Shown here: positions 18,984 to 27,298 of the stretch, in pieces
Layout of the letters: each line of letters begins with the position of its first letter
How positions within the stretch are numbered: the first letter of the stretch is position 1
DNA from: JBKBKN01 sp046294625
GTDB taxonomy: Bacteria; Bacteroidota; Bacteroidia; M30B66
DNA length: 64,000 nucleotides
Reading direction: 5' to 3'
Assembly (NCBI GenBank): GCA_046294625.1
Contig: JBKBKN010000001.1
Coordinates: 161,538 to 225,537, forward strand
Made by a program: the position numbers and the translations under genes
Notes under the pieces: model-generated
What the model saw: the letters and a program-made list of their open reading frames with translations, nothing else
Databases searched by the model: none
What the model was told of the DNA's origin: nothing

Positions 18984-19949
18984 ATGATTGTGATCACTGG
19001 TGCAGCCGGTTTTATTGGCTCCTGTTTGGCCGCTTTTTTAAACGAGCAAGAATACAAGGATTTGGTTTTGGTTGATGATTTTTCACGCGAAGATAAACGC
19101 TGGAATTGGCAAACAAAGTCCTATACCAAGCTCGTGGACAGAAATGATTTTCATACGTGGTTGGATGAAAATCACATGCTGGTGCAATTTATCTTTCACC
19201 TTGGCGCAAGAACCGATACCACAGAATTCCGAAAAGAAATTTTTGATAGCCTAAACGTGAGCTATTCGCAAAAAATATGGCAGCAATGCATTGCTTATGG
19301 TCTGCCCTTGGTCTACGCATCATCTGCAGCCACCTATGGTTTGGGTGAATTGGGATATGATGATAACCACGAAGTGGTGAATCGTTTAAAGCCTTTAAAT
19401 CCCTACGGCGACTCCAAAAATGATTTCGACAAGTGGGTATTGCAGCAGGAGCGTATTCCGTATTTTTGGGCCGGACTCAAGTTTTTCAACGTCTATGGGC
19501 CGAATGAGTATCACAAAGGAAGAATGGCTTCAGTAATTTTTCATTCATTCAACCAAATCAAGGCAAGCGGAAAGGTTAAATTGTTTCGCTCGCATCGACC
19601 AGACTATAAGGATGGTGGACAAATGCGCGATTTTGTGTATGTAAAAGATGTATTGAGTGTTTGCTTGTTTTTGATGGAAAACAGAAAACATTCCGGGCTT
19701 TACAATCTCGGAAGCGGCAAGGCAAGAACTTTCTACGATTTGGCTTCAGGCACTTTTCATGCTATGGGTTTAACGCCTGAAATCGAGTTTATTGATACCC
19801 CAGAAGATATCAGAGATAAATATCAGTATTTCACGGAGGCCAATATGGCTAAACTTAAATCAATCGGATATGCTAATGGTTTTCACAGTCTTGAAAATGG
19901 GATTGATGATTATGTAAAAAACTATCTCCTTCCTGGAGCATATTATTAG
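18984..19949 (+). CDS. hldD: ADP-L-glycero-D-manno-heptose 6-epimerase
   Basis: HldD converts ADP-D-glycero-D-manno-heptose to the L-glycero epimer for lipopolysaccharide core synthesis. The 321 residues start with the NADP-binding GAAGFIG (residues 6-12), show YASSAATYG with the catalytic Ser/Thr, NPYGDSKNDFDKWV with the active-site Tyr and Lys, and the family-specific FFNVYGPNEYHKGRMAS. This is a complete enzyme. A family 9 heptosyltransferase-like gene lies 4 kb downstream, which fits a heptose-containing surface glycolipid. Confidence 0.95.
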   Translation: MIVITGAAGFIGSCLAAFLNEQEYKDLVLVDDFSREDKRWNWQTKSYTKLVDRNDFHTWLDENHMLVQFIFHLGARTDTTEFRKEIFDSLNVSYSQKIWQQCIAYGLPLVYASSAATYGLGELGYDDNHEVVNRLKPLNPYGDSKNDFDKWVLQQERIPYFWAGLKFFNVYGPNEYHKGRMASVIFHSFNQIKASGKVKLFRSHRPDYKDGGQMRDFVYVKDVLSVCLFLMENRKHSGLYNLGSGKARTFYDLASGTFHAMGLTPEIEFIDTPEDIRDKYQYFTEANMAKLKSIGYANGFHSLENGIDDYVKNYLLPGAYY

Positions 19950-19962
19950 CAAGGTTATATCT

Positions 19963-20766
19963 TTAAACAGCTTCTCTGTCAAGACGCTCTATTAACTGCT
20001 GAAGATAGGCGGGGGCATGGAGCAATCGGCTTCCATACCATGAAAACATCTCACCATCTACTAACAGGATTTTCGCTCCAGGACAAAGCGCTTTAATTTC
20101 AGCAATGTGTTTTTCTTTAAACGGATAGGGTTCGGATGATAGCAAAATGAGTTCGGGATTAAGACTTGCCAATTCATCGGAAGAAAGGGTTGGATAACGT
20201 GAAGGGTGATTTAGCAGCAAATTTTCAAATCCACATCTATGCATGATGTTATGAATAAAAGTGCGCTCATTCACACTCATCCAGGGATTGCGCCAAATCA
20301 GATAAACAGCTGATTTAGTTTTGTGAGGTGGAATAAGTTTTTCGAATAGCTGACTGATATTTGCAGCAATCCTATCGGCATTCTCCATTGTTTGGCATAA
20401 TCTACCGACCTGATGAATCATCGTTAATGCATCATCGATGGTATAGATATCACTCACCCAAACGGGAAACTTCTTAGCAAGCTGTTCGATATCTTCCTTT
20501 CGGTTTTCTTCTTTGTTGGCAATAATTAAGTCTGGGTTCAGGGTATCAATCTTTTCTAAATCAGGATTTTTAGTACCCCCGATTCGGGTTTTGGTACGAA
20601 ACCAATCATTAGGATGAATGCAAAACTTGGTAATCCCAACTACGCGCTCATTTAAGCCCAAATCAAAAAGTAATTCGGTTTGAGAAGGCACGAGCGATAC
20701 AATTCTTTGCACAGGTTGAACCACCAGTACCTCCCACCCACATTGATCCATGCATATTTCTTGCAT
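19963..20766 (-). CDS. BtuF/FecB-type helical-backbone ABC substrate-binding protein
   Basis: The 267-residue protein (ATG at 20766) has the fold of cobalamin or siderophore receptors: RIVSLVPSQTELLFDLGL, VVGITKFCIHP, LEKIDTLNPDLIIANKEEN, SSDELASLNPELILLSSEPYP. It lacks a signal peptide, as many Bacteroidota members of this family do, so it may be cytoplasmic rather than periplasmic, or the true start is further upstream. No ABC permease is adjacent. Likely ligand class is a corrinoid or metal chelate; the precise ligand is unknown. Confidence 0.82.
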   Translation of the reverse strand: MQEICMDQCGWEVLVVQPVQRIVSLVPSQTELLFDLGLNERVVGITKFCIHPNDWFRTKTRIGGTKNPDLEKIDTLNPDLIIANKEENRKEDIEQLAKKFPVWVSDIYTIDDALTMIHQVGRLCQTMENADRIAANISQLFEKLIPPHKTKSAVYLIWRNPWMSVNERTFIHNIMHRCGFENLLLNHPSRYPTLSSDELASLNPELILLSSEPYPFKEKHIAEIKALCPGAKILLVDGEMFSWYGSRLLHAPAYLQQLIERLDREAV

Positions 20767-20834
20767 TTTTTCCAAAGGTGATTTTGTATAAGGAAACGAT
20801 TAGTTGAATTGAAACAAACACGCAAATGATCAAT

Positions 20835-21248
20835 TTATTTGATCAAAACAGCATCTTTAACAATCACATCGGTAAGAAATCCAGAGCAGATTCCCTTGAC
20901 AGTGATGCGATCGCCGATGTTTTTAGCCGAAAGTTTGCTTTGCTCTTTAACGTTAAACGTGATTTGTACTCCAAACATTGGATTGCCGGCGTCGAGCATA
21001 GCTGTGGGTTCACCTCCCTGATTGCTGCCCACATCAACGATGGTGCCATTTATTTCCAGTGTTTTATTGAGGTATTTATTGTTCGATTCTGCTTCGTTTT
21101 GCTCATATTCGGTAAAAAGCATTTCGGCTGTGATTTTAATCCCGTCTTCTTTAGCCGGATCACGATGCGGCTTGTTCCATTGCAAATAAAACACAATCGC
21201 TCCTATTGCAAGGAGCGCTGCAAAAATCAGAATCAGTTTCTTTTTCAT
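20835..21248 (-). CDS. Membrane-anchored OB-fold (tRNA_anti-like) protein
   Basis: The ATG at 21248 gives 137 residues: a membrane helix (about 4-22), a linker, then an OB-like domain with the segment LEINGTIVDVG, VQITFNV and ITVKGICSGFLTDVIVKDAVL. This matches the tRNA_anti-like family found in Bacteroidota outer or periplasmic proteins, whose ligand is unknown. An upstream in-frame extension to 21338 would precede the membrane helix and is not supported. A TAnnTTTG box lies 31 bases upstream. Confidence 0.8.
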   Translation of the reverse strand: MKKKLILIFAALLAIGAIVFYLQWNKPHRDPAKEDGIKITAEMLFTEYEQNEAESNNKYLNKTLEINGTIVDVGSNQGGEPTAMLDAGNPMFGVQITFNVKEQSKLSAKNIGDRITVKGICSGFLTDVIVKDAVLIK

Positions 21249-21279
21249 TTGATGAGTTGCTTTTGTTGAAGTGCAAAAA

Positions 21280-21287
21280 CAAATGTA
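21280..21287 (-). promoter_or_regulatory. -7 promoter box (TACATTTG) for the OB-fold gene
   Basis: Perfect match 31 bases before the start at 21248, arranged back to back with the cytochrome operon box at 21326. Confidence 0.45.
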
Positions 21288-21325
21288 AAATAATAATGCG
21301 ATGCACTTATCGTTTGTAAATAAAT

Positions 21326-21333
21326 TACATTTG
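21326..21333 (+). promoter_or_regulatory. -7 promoter box (TACATTTG) for the cytochrome-YceI operon
   Basis: Perfect TAnnTTTG match followed by C, 16 bases before the ATG at 21350. No clear -33 TTTG is seen at the expected distance. Confidence 0.45.
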
Positions 21334-21349
21334 CACAAGACTACCCCCG

Positions 21350-22033
21350 ATGGAAACCAGACATTTGCTGCTGATGATGTTGAGTGTGACCTTAATCGTC
21401 ATTTCATCATGCAGACACGAACCCCCAATCAACAATAATAATAACAACGCCAACGGCGGAATTTGTTTCGAATCACAAATACTCCCGATTTTTCAAAGTT
21501 CATGTGCCTATGCAGGCTGTCACGATGCCATTACTTCAGCCGATGGATATAACTTCACCAGCTATGCCAATATTATGGCTTCTGGCAATGCAATTAAACC
21601 GAATAACCCCGGCGACAGTAAAGTGATCAGGTATATTACCGAAGATGATCCGGATAAGATTATGCCGCCTCCGCCCAATGCGCCCTTGAGTGCGTCTCAA
21701 ATTAGTCTGATTACCCAATGGATTAATGAAGGAGCCCAAAACACGGTAAATTGCGCTGCAAGCTGCGATACGAGCACTTTTAAGTTCAACGCAGACATTA
21801 AGCCGATTTTGGAGAGTCATTGCACAGGCTGCCACTCTGGCGCTTTGCCCGATGCGGGGATTAATCTTTCAAACCATTCAGGTGTTTTGCTTGTTGTAAA
21901 TAGTGGCAGACTTTTTGGTACTATCAATCATCAGGCAGGATTTTCTCCTATGCCTAAAAATAACCCCAAATTGAGCAATTGCCAGATTACGAAAATCAAA
22001 AAGTGGATTGACAATGGAGCGCAAAACGATTAA
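21350..22033 (+). CDS. Two-domain c-type cytochrome lipoprotein
   Basis: The 227-residue protein has a lipoprotein signal (ISSC, Cys 21) and an Asn-rich linker. Domain one (about 38-130) has an unusual heme motif CAYAGCH (C52, C57, H58; CX4CH) and a candidate Met ligand in IMPPPP (M105). Domain two (about 135-227) has a normal CTGCHSG (C158, C161, H162) with candidate Met ligand in SPMP (M201). Both resemble the planctomycete-type cytochrome C domain found in Bacteroidota. It should be a diheme electron carrier anchored in the envelope. It is followed with an overlap of 20 bases by a second cytochrome, then YceI and DUF5777. Confidence 0.85.
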   Translation: METRHLLLMMLSVTLIVISSCRHEPPINNNNNNANGGICFESQILPIFQSSCAYAGCHDAITSADGYNFTSYANIMASGNAIKPNNPGDSKVIRYITEDDPDKIMPPPPNAPLSASQISLITQWINEGAQNTVNCAASCDTSTFKFNADIKPILESHCTGCHSGALPDAGINLSNHSGVLLVVNSGRLFGTINHQAGFSPMPKNNPKLSNCQITKIKKWIDNGAQND

Positions 22034-22424
22034 AATAGGCACTACTTTTTTTTTCAAAATACTTACAATTTCAGCTTTTGCAGGGTTGGTATTACTTACT
22101 TTACCAGGGTGCTATTACGATAAAGAAGAATTGCTTTATCCGGACGGTCAAAACTGCGACACTACGAATGTGTCTTATTCAACCGTAGTGGCACCAATTT
22201 TACAAACCCGATGCACCGGTTGTCATAGTGGTGCTTTTCCATCGGCCGGAATCAATCTCTCTACACATCAAAATGTAGTGACTTATGCAGAATTAGGCAG
22301 TCTGGTAGGCTCTATCAAACACAATCAGGGCTTTTCACCCATGCCTAAGAGTGCACCCAAGATTCCTCAATGCGAGATTAATCGAATTAGCGCATGGGTG
22401 AATCAGGGAATGCCCAACAATTGA
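22014..22424 (+). CDS. Single-domain c-type cytochrome lipoprotein
   Basis: The ATG at 22014 (rather than TTG at 22008) lies inside the previous gene's end. The 136 residues have a membrane-type signal with lipobox LPGC (Cys 33), then a monoheme domain CTGCHSGAFPSAGINLSTH (C67, C70, H71) and GFSPMPK with the likely Met ligand. This domain is clearly paralogous to the second domain of the preceding protein. It probably transfers electrons with it in the periplasm or at the outer membrane. Confidence 0.85.
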   Translation: MERKTIKIGTTFFFKILTISAFAGLVLLTLPGCYYDKEELLYPDGQNCDTTNVSYSTVVAPILQTRCTGCHSGAFPSAGINLSTHQNVVTYAELGSLVGSIKHNQGFSPMPKSAPKIPQCEINRISAWVNQGMPNN

Positions 22425-22453
22425 AAACAACCAATCTTAAAACCACAGCAATT

Positions 22454-23011
22454 ATGAAAAAAATTCAATTAAGCCTTGTGATGAGCTTGATGGCAGTATC
22501 ACTAATGGCACAAACCTACTTTACCAAAACCGGTAAAATCGACTTTTTTTCCACCACACCTATGGAAAATATAGAAGCGGTGAACAACGAAGTAAGCAGC
22601 TTTCTTAATGTGGAAAAAAACGAACTTGTTTTTGCGGTGCTCATCAAGAGCTTCCGATTTGAGAAAGCACTCATGCAGGAACATTTCAATGAAAACTATA
22701 TGGAAAGTGACAAATTTCCAAAGGCACAGTTCAAAGGAAATCTTCAGGATTTTGATCCAAACAATTACAAAAAAAATGGCGAATATAAAGTGAATGTGAA
22801 AGGCGATCTTACCATTCATGGGGTTACCAAGAATGTTACTGTGCCTGGAACCATTGTGGTTAAAAATGGAAAAATTGCAGCGCTCTCAAAATTTAAGGTG
22901 CGTTGCAAAGATTATGATATTAAAATCCCTTCTGTAGTGGCCAATAAAATTGCTGAAGAGATTGATGTAAATGTGGATATCAAATACGAACCATACGAAA
23001 AGAAAAGCTGA
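22454..23011 (+). CDS. YceI-family lipid-binding periplasmic protein
   Basis: YceI proteins form an extended beta-barrel that binds polyisoprenoids such as ubiquinone or menaquinone-like lipids. The ATG at 22454 opens into a signal peptide (VMSLMAVSLMAQ). The YceI core is visible: TKTGKIDFFSTTPMENIEA, NENYMESDKFPKAQFKG, VKGDLTIHGVTKNVTVPGT and the C-terminal DIKIPSVVANKI. Length (185) is normal. It sits between cytochromes and a DUF5777 barrel and its stop overlaps the next start (TGATG). Confidence 0.93.
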   Translation: MKKIQLSLVMSLMAVSLMAQTYFTKTGKIDFFSTTPMENIEAVNNEVSSFLNVEKNELVFAVLIKSFRFEKALMQEHFNENYMESDKFPKAQFKGNLQDFDPNNYKKNGEYKVNVKGDLTIHGVTKNVTVPGTIVVKNGKIAALSKFKVRCKDYDIKIPSVVANKIAEEIDVNVDIKYEPYEKKS

Positions 23012-23925
23012 TGAATAAACTTTTAGCCCCGCTGCTTTTTGGCCTTTTAATTTTCTTATGCCCCAGGGCATTTGCTCAACCCGAAGATGACTTGATGAAG
23101 CTTTTGGAAAGCGAGATGTCTTCTGAGCCTACAACTGAATTTACACAGGCCACTTTCAAAACCACACGACTCATCAATGGCCACACAGTGGAGCAAACTG
23201 CCGAAGGTGTTTTGGATTTCAAAATCAATCACCGCTTTGGAACTATCAATAGAGGGGCTTATGAACTATGGGGTTTAGACAATGCCACCATGCTTATGGC
23301 CTTTGACTATGGGTTGACCAAGAATTTAATGATCGGAGTAGGAAGAGCCACTTTTGAAAAGACCTATACAGGCTATTTCAAATATCGTTTGATGCATCAA
23401 TCCAGTGGGGCAAAAAACAATCCTTTGAGTATTAATTGGTACAGTTCCATGATGCTTAATTCACTACGTTGGGCAAATCCTGACAGAGAAAATTATTTTT
23501 CATCGCGCTTGTATTATGCACATCAACTCATCGTTGGGAGAAAGTTTAATGAAGCTTTTTCTTTTCAATTGATGCCTACCGTTGTTCATCATAATCTGGT
23601 AGAACGAGTCGAAGATCCTAATGATATCGTGGCTTTAGGTTCAGGTGGGCGCATTAAACTAAACAAGAGAGTAAGTATCAATGCAGAATATTTTTATCAG
23701 ATACCAGGGTTTAAACTACCCAACACCACCAATACATTTTCTTTAGGGTTTGATATTGAAACTGGTGGGCACGTGTTTCAGTTGCATGTGACCAATAGCC
23801 GCGGAATGACCGAAAACACTTTCATATCGCGCAATCAAGGTACCTGGGGCAATGGCGATATATTGTTCGGATTTAATATTTCCAGAGTGTTTACAGTAAA
23901 AGATAATCGAAAGATTAAGCGCTGA
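23011..23925 (+). CDS. DUF5777 outer-membrane beta-barrel-like protein
   Basis: The 304 residues start with a signal peptide (PRAFAQ) and continue as amphipathic strands with many aromatic residues, as in small outer-membrane barrels. Segments INHRFGTINRGAYELWGLDNA and LMIGVGRATFEKTYTGYFKYRL match DUF5777. This family regularly follows YceI and cytochrome genes in Bacteroidota genomes. It is translationally coupled to yceI by a one-base overlap. Function is unknown; a porin or assembly role in electron transfer is inference. Confidence 0.88.
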   Translation: MNKLLAPLLFGLLIFLCPRAFAQPEDDLMKLLESEMSSEPTTEFTQATFKTTRLINGHTVEQTAEGVLDFKINHRFGTINRGAYELWGLDNATMLMAFDYGLTKNLMIGVGRATFEKTYTGYFKYRLMHQSSGAKNNPLSINWYSSMMLNSLRWANPDRENYFSSRLYYAHQLIVGRKFNEAFSFQLMPTVVHHNLVERVEDPNDIVALGSGGRIKLNKRVSINAEYFYQIPGFKLPNTTNTFSLGFDIETGGHVFQLHVTNSRGMTENTFISRNQGTWGNGDILFGFNISRVFTVKDNRKIKR

Positions 23926-23930
23926 TTGAT

Positions 23931-23938
23931 TAAGTTTG
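23931..23938 (+). promoter_or_regulatory. -7 promoter box (TAAGTTTG) for the family 9 glycosyltransferase
   Basis: Perfect match five bases after the DUF5777 stop and 29 bases before the ATG at 23968, so this gene can be read apart from the upstream operon. Confidence 0.45.
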
Positions 23939-23967
23939 GCAAAAATTAAAGGCCCTTCAGCAGCCCA

Positions 23968-24975
23968 ATGCCAAAATTTCTTTTTGTCAGACTTAGTTCT
24001 ATAGGTGATATCGTGCTCACTTCGCCGGTGGTGCGCTGCACCAAATTGCAGGTGCCCGAAGCTGACATTCATTTTATTACCAAAGCTGCATTCCGAAATG
24101 TGGTTGAAAACAACCCATACATTAGCAAGGTCTTGATTTGGGAAGAAGTGGAAAAGGACGGCTTTTGCGGATTGCGAAAAGAAAAATATAATGCAGTTAT
24201 TGACCTGCATAATAATTTGCGCAGTTTTCGGTTGAAGGTAAATTTATTCGGCATTCGGTCTTATTCCTTTCCTAAGCTGAACTTTCGAAAATATCTGATG
24301 GTTCGGTTTAAAATAAACATGCTACCCGATGAGCATATCGTAGATAGATATTTCGATGCTGTCAAAAAATTGGGTGTGGAGAATGATGGTTCTGGACTTG
24401 ATTATTTCATCGGACAGGAAGGGACTAAGTCTTTTACAAATTTTGCTGCATTAAACCAATTGCCAAATCAGTTTGTGGCACTATGCATCGGCGCTCAGCA
24501 TGCTACCAAGCGAATGCCCAATGCGCGATTGGCTGAATTAATCAACTTACTTGACCTGCCGGTTATATTACTTGGTGGAAGCGCAGACCGAGAGCAAGCA
24601 AATGAGATTAAAGCTTTGGTAGGGTCAAACCGGGTTTTTGATGCATGTGGAGCACTTAGCCTTGATGGTTCAGCGACTGCACTTCAACTCGCTGCCATAG
24701 TTATCACTCACGATACCGGCTTGATGCATATAGCCGCCGCTTTAGGTAAACCGATTATCAGCATTTGGGGAAATACGGTGCCCCAATTTGGGATGTATCC
24801 CTATAGAAAAAATGAGTCGCAGGTTTCCATCATGGCAGAGGTAAAAGGATTGTCCTGCAGGCCATGCTCCAAAATTGGTTTTAAATCTTGTCCAAAAGGA
24901 CATTTCAACTGCATGATTCAGCAAGATTTGAAATGGATTGCCCAACAGGCCAATAAAATTACTTCAACTATTTAG
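23968..24975 (+). CDS. Glycosyltransferase family 9 (ADP-heptose:LPS heptosyltransferase-like)
   Basis: The 335-residue cytoplasmic enzyme starts with FLFVRLSSIGDIVLTSPVVR, the GT9 N-terminal hallmark. It also shows DLHNNLRSFRLK, CIGAQHATKRMP, LLGGSADREQA, and the C-terminal TGLMHIAAALGKPIISIWGNT with the sugar-nucleotide binding region. It probably adds heptose to a lipid A core or related glycolipid, consistent with hldD nearby. The C-terminal end overlaps tatC, on the opposite strand, by eight bases. Confidence 0.93.
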   Translation: MPKFLFVRLSSIGDIVLTSPVVRCTKLQVPEADIHFITKAAFRNVVENNPYISKVLIWEEVEKDGFCGLRKEKYNAVIDLHNNLRSFRLKVNLFGIRSYSFPKLNFRKYLMVRFKINMLPDEHIVDRYFDAVKKLGVENDGSGLDYFIGQEGTKSFTNFAALNQLPNQFVALCIGAQHATKRMPNARLAELINLLDLPVILLGGSADREQANEIKALVGSNRVFDACGALSLDGSATALQLAAIVITHDTGLMHIAAALGKPIISIWGNTVPQFGMYPYRKNESQVSIMAEVKGLSCRPCSKIGFKSCPKGHFNCMIQQDLKWIAQQANKITSTI

Positions 24976-25795
24976 TTGCTTTCTTTTTCTCTATAGCTCG
25001 ACTGATGGTGATGCTAATTTCGTAGAGCAAGAAAAGGGGCAATGCCACGATGACCTGACTGGTGACATCAGGTGGGGTGATGATAGCTGAAAGCACCAAA
25101 ATACCTACATAGGATGCTTTGCGATACACTTTCAGGATTCTTGATGTGATGAGTCCAATGCGAGATAAGAAATAAACCACAATGGGCAATTGAAAAACCA
25201 CTCCGGTAGCAAAAGTGGTAGTAACCACGGTGGTCATAAAGGATGATATACTGATTTGATTATCGATCATTTCGCTCACACGATAGTTTCCGAGAAAATT
25301 TACTGATAGTGGAGCAATCACAAAATAACCGAAGCCGATACCAAGCACAAAAAGAAAACTGCTATAAAATACCATTCCATTGGCGTGTTTGCGTTCGTGA
25401 GCATATAACCCGGGCTTTATAAAGCGCCAAACTTCCCAAAGCACATAGGGAAACGCCAGCACAAGACCTGCAAAAAAGGATACCATGATATGTGTGGTAA
25501 ACTGCCCGGCCATGGTGATATTAATCAGGTTGAACTTCATTTCACCAATGCAAATGCTGTCATTGTTAAATAACCATTCACTTATGAAACAAAAGAAACG
25601 GTAGGTCGGAAAGTCAGCATTTTTTGGCCCAAGGATAATGCGGTCAAACAAAATATTCTTGTATATAAATGCCAAAATCATAAACACCAGAATCACTGTA
25701 ACGGAGCGTATCAGATGCCAGCGAAGGGCTTCTAAATGATCCAGGAAGGACATTTCACTTTCTTCACGAATATCGTCGGGCTGATCCAGTGGCAT
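24968..25795 (-). CDS. tatC: Sec-independent (Tat) translocase subunit TatC
   Basis: TatC recognises twin-arginine signal peptides and builds the export pore with TatA. The ATG at 25795 is chosen; an upstream TTG at 25807 lies inside the promoter box. The protein has 275 residues, six membrane helices and the conserved SFLDHLEALRWHLIRS near the N-terminus, FAGLVLAFPYVLWEVWRFIKPGL and FGYFVIAPLSVNFLGNY. It is long relative to E. coli TatC (258) because of an insertion after the first helix. No tatA or tatB is present here. Confidence 0.95.
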   Translation of the reverse strand: MPLDQPDDIREESEMSFLDHLEALRWHLIRSVTVILVFMILAFIYKNILFDRIILGPKNADFPTYRFFCFISEWLFNNDSICIGEMKFNLINITMAGQFTTHIMVSFFAGLVLAFPYVLWEVWRFIKPGLYAHERKHANGMVFYSSFLFVLGIGFGYFVIAPLSVNFLGNYRVSEMIDNQISISSFMTTVVTTTFATGVVFQLPIVVYFLSRIGLITSRILKVYRKASYVGILVLSAIITPPDVTSQVIVALPLFLLYEISITISRAIEKKKATK

Positions 25796-25804
25796 AATCT
25801 TGCG

Positions 25805-25812
25805 CAAAGATA
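25805..25812 (-). promoter_or_regulatory. -7 promoter box (TATCTTTG) for tatC
   Basis: Perfect match followed by C; only nine bases separate it from the ATG at 25795, implying a very short leader. Confidence 0.4.
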
Positions 25813-25877
25813 ATATTCGAAAGCAGAAAGTTTACATCAATAAAATGATAGTGGGAAATGGTTGTTCACAATATTGC

Positions 25878-26212
25878 TTATCTATTCAACAGCTCGTCGA
25901 CGTCTGCTTGTAAGTTTCCTAATTCCTTAATTACAATTGCCCAAATAATGTCATCAGAAACAATGTCATAGCCATGAATGATTCTGTTTCTCGTATCAAT
26001 TATTTTTCGTGCATTCGTTAAGGGAAATTGAGGATTTACTTTAATAATTCGATTAACTGCTTCACCGATAATTTCAATATTTCTTTCTATGGCTCTTTTG
26101 GTTTTCAGATCATGTTGAAAGGCCTAGAAGTATTTTTATCCGGAAGGAATATGTCTATTTCTATGATCGCTTGTTTTATGTCAGCAAGACAAGTCTTTAT
26201 TTCAACCTCCAT
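25878..26212 (-). pseudogene. hepT: Frameshifted HepT-type RNase toxin
   Basis: From the ATG at 26212 the frame reads MEVEIKTCLADIKQAII and IFLPDKN as in HepT, then stops at a TGA about 37 codons in. A second frame, starting at about 26128, continues the family pattern: FQHDLKTKRAIERNIEII, GEAVNRI, then the catalytic Rx4HxY motif RNRIIHGY, and stops at 25878. The total length is 335 bases, one less than needed for a 111-residue HepT, so a single-base deletion near 26122-26135 explains it. The start overlaps mntA by 11 bases. As read, the motif cannot be translated, so the toxin is inactive unless this is a sequencing error. Confidence 0.85.
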
Positions 26213-26504
26213 AGATAAAGACTTTAGTTTTTTCAATCTGTTCTTTCAAGAATGGGTTTCGAATTGCCTTAAGTTCCAGTAGATCAATCTTTCGACCCAG
26301 AAGTAGCACCAACTGAAACTTAAAATTAAAATAGCTGTCAGAATAGGTAAATGGATCTTTTTCTTCAATGTCAACCACAAGGTCTATGTCACTTTCATGT
26401 TTGAGTTTGTCAGTCTTCACATAGCCAAAGGCACATAGAGATTTAACCTTGTATAGTGAACAAAGCATTTTAATTTGCTCTATTTGCTTAGAAAGCTCTT
26501 TCAT
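26202..26504 (-). CDS. mntA: MntA-type nucleotidyltransferase antitoxin with altered GS motif
   Basis: MntA neutralises HepT by AMPylating the Tyr of its RX4HXY motif. The 100-residue protein has the minimal nucleotidyltransferase fold, with the acidic pair D39/D41 in ESDIDLVVD. The usual GSx10DxD motif reads GYx10DxD here (G27, Y28). The spacing is intact, but the Ser that helps bind nucleotide is replaced by Tyr. An upstream in-frame start at 26585 would only add unlikely sequence; the ATG at 26504 fits the family. Because the downstream hepT is frameshifted, this antitoxin may no longer be under selection. Confidence 0.85.
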   Translation of the reverse strand: MKELSKQIEQIKMLCSLYKVKSLCAFGYVKTDKLKHESDIDLVVDIEEKDPFTYSDSYFNFKFQLVLLLGRKIDLLELKAIRNPFLKEQIEKTKVFIYGG

Positions 26505-26509
26505 ACATG

Positions 26510-26517
26510 CAAATATA
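26510..26517 (-). promoter_or_regulatory. -7 box (TATATTTG) before mntA
   Basis: Perfect motif followed by C but only five bases before the ATG at 26504; transcription would be nearly leaderless, so this is a weaker candidate. Confidence 0.3.
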
Positions 26518-26589
26518 GCAAAATGTATTACTTTAATTTTTCCAAAATTTGGGCGCTCCTGAGTATGAAAGAATTCAATAATCAATATA

Positions 26590-27285
26590 TCAAAGCATTC
26601 TCAAACTCGACATACCGCCATCAGCATGTAGCACTTGACCGGTAATCCATGATGCGTTGTCGCTGAGTAAAAATGCGGCTAAAGCTGCAATATCGTTAGC
26701 TTCACCAAATCGTCCTATAGGGTGTCGTTTGGCAGCAGCTGCTTGTTTTTCTTCACTTGCAAGGAGTTTTTCAGCCAATGATGTATTGGTCAGCGAAGGA
26801 GCGATGCAATTAAATCGGATGTTATTGGCAGCATATTCTGCAGCAAGCGAGCGCGTGAGGCCTTCCACAGCTCCTTTGGCAGCTGCGATAGATGCATGAA
26901 AGGGCATGCCGGTTTGCACAGCAACAGTACTAAAGGTCACAACAGATGAGCCATTAGCAGCTTTTAATCCCGGTAGAGCAGCCAATATCACTTTGATGGC
27001 ACCCATCAAATTGATATTGATTTCCTGCTGAAATTGTTCTGCTTTGATTCGGTGAAAGGGCATCAGGTTGATACTTCCCGGACAGTAAGCCAAGCCATGA
27101 ATTAATTCCGGCAGCGATGAGACTTCATCATTCAATGCATCGAAGCTTTGATGCGTAATATTATTGATTCCTGAGATTTCATCCGCACTACGCGACAACA
27201 CCCAAACCTTATTTTGCTCTGCAAGTTTCATAGCCAAGGCTTTGCCTATTCCTTTGCTTCCACCAACAATTACATAGTGTTTCAT
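26590..27285 (-). CDS. Short-chain dehydrogenase/reductase with a nonstandard active site
   Basis: The 231-residue protein has the SDR nucleotide-binding GGSKGIGKA (residues 8-16), the structural Asn in INLMGA (N92), an active-site Ser in VTFST (about 119) and the C-terminal GQVLHADGGMS. The YxxxK pair reads IxxxK (I133, K137), so the catalytic Tyr is replaced by Ile; a His (H130) lies three residues before. It sits 13 bases downstream of folE and behind a PTPS-like gene. In tetrahydrobiopterin synthesis the third enzyme, sepiapterin reductase, is an SDR, so a pterin reductase role is a reasonable inference. A loss of activity or another catalytic base is equally possible. Confidence 0.85.
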   Translation of the reverse strand: MKHYVIVGGSKGIGKALAMKLAEQNKVWVLSRSADEISGINNITHQSFDALNDEVSSLPELIHGLAYCPGSINLMPFHRIKAEQFQQEININLMGAIKVILAALPGLKAANGSSVVTFSTVAVQTGMPFHASIAAAKGAVEGLTRSLAAEYAANNIRFNCIAPSLTNTSLAEKLLASEEKQAAAAKRHPIGRFGEANDIAALAAFLLSDNASWITGQVLHADGGMSSLRML

Positions 27286-27298
27286 ATTTCTTTACCTG

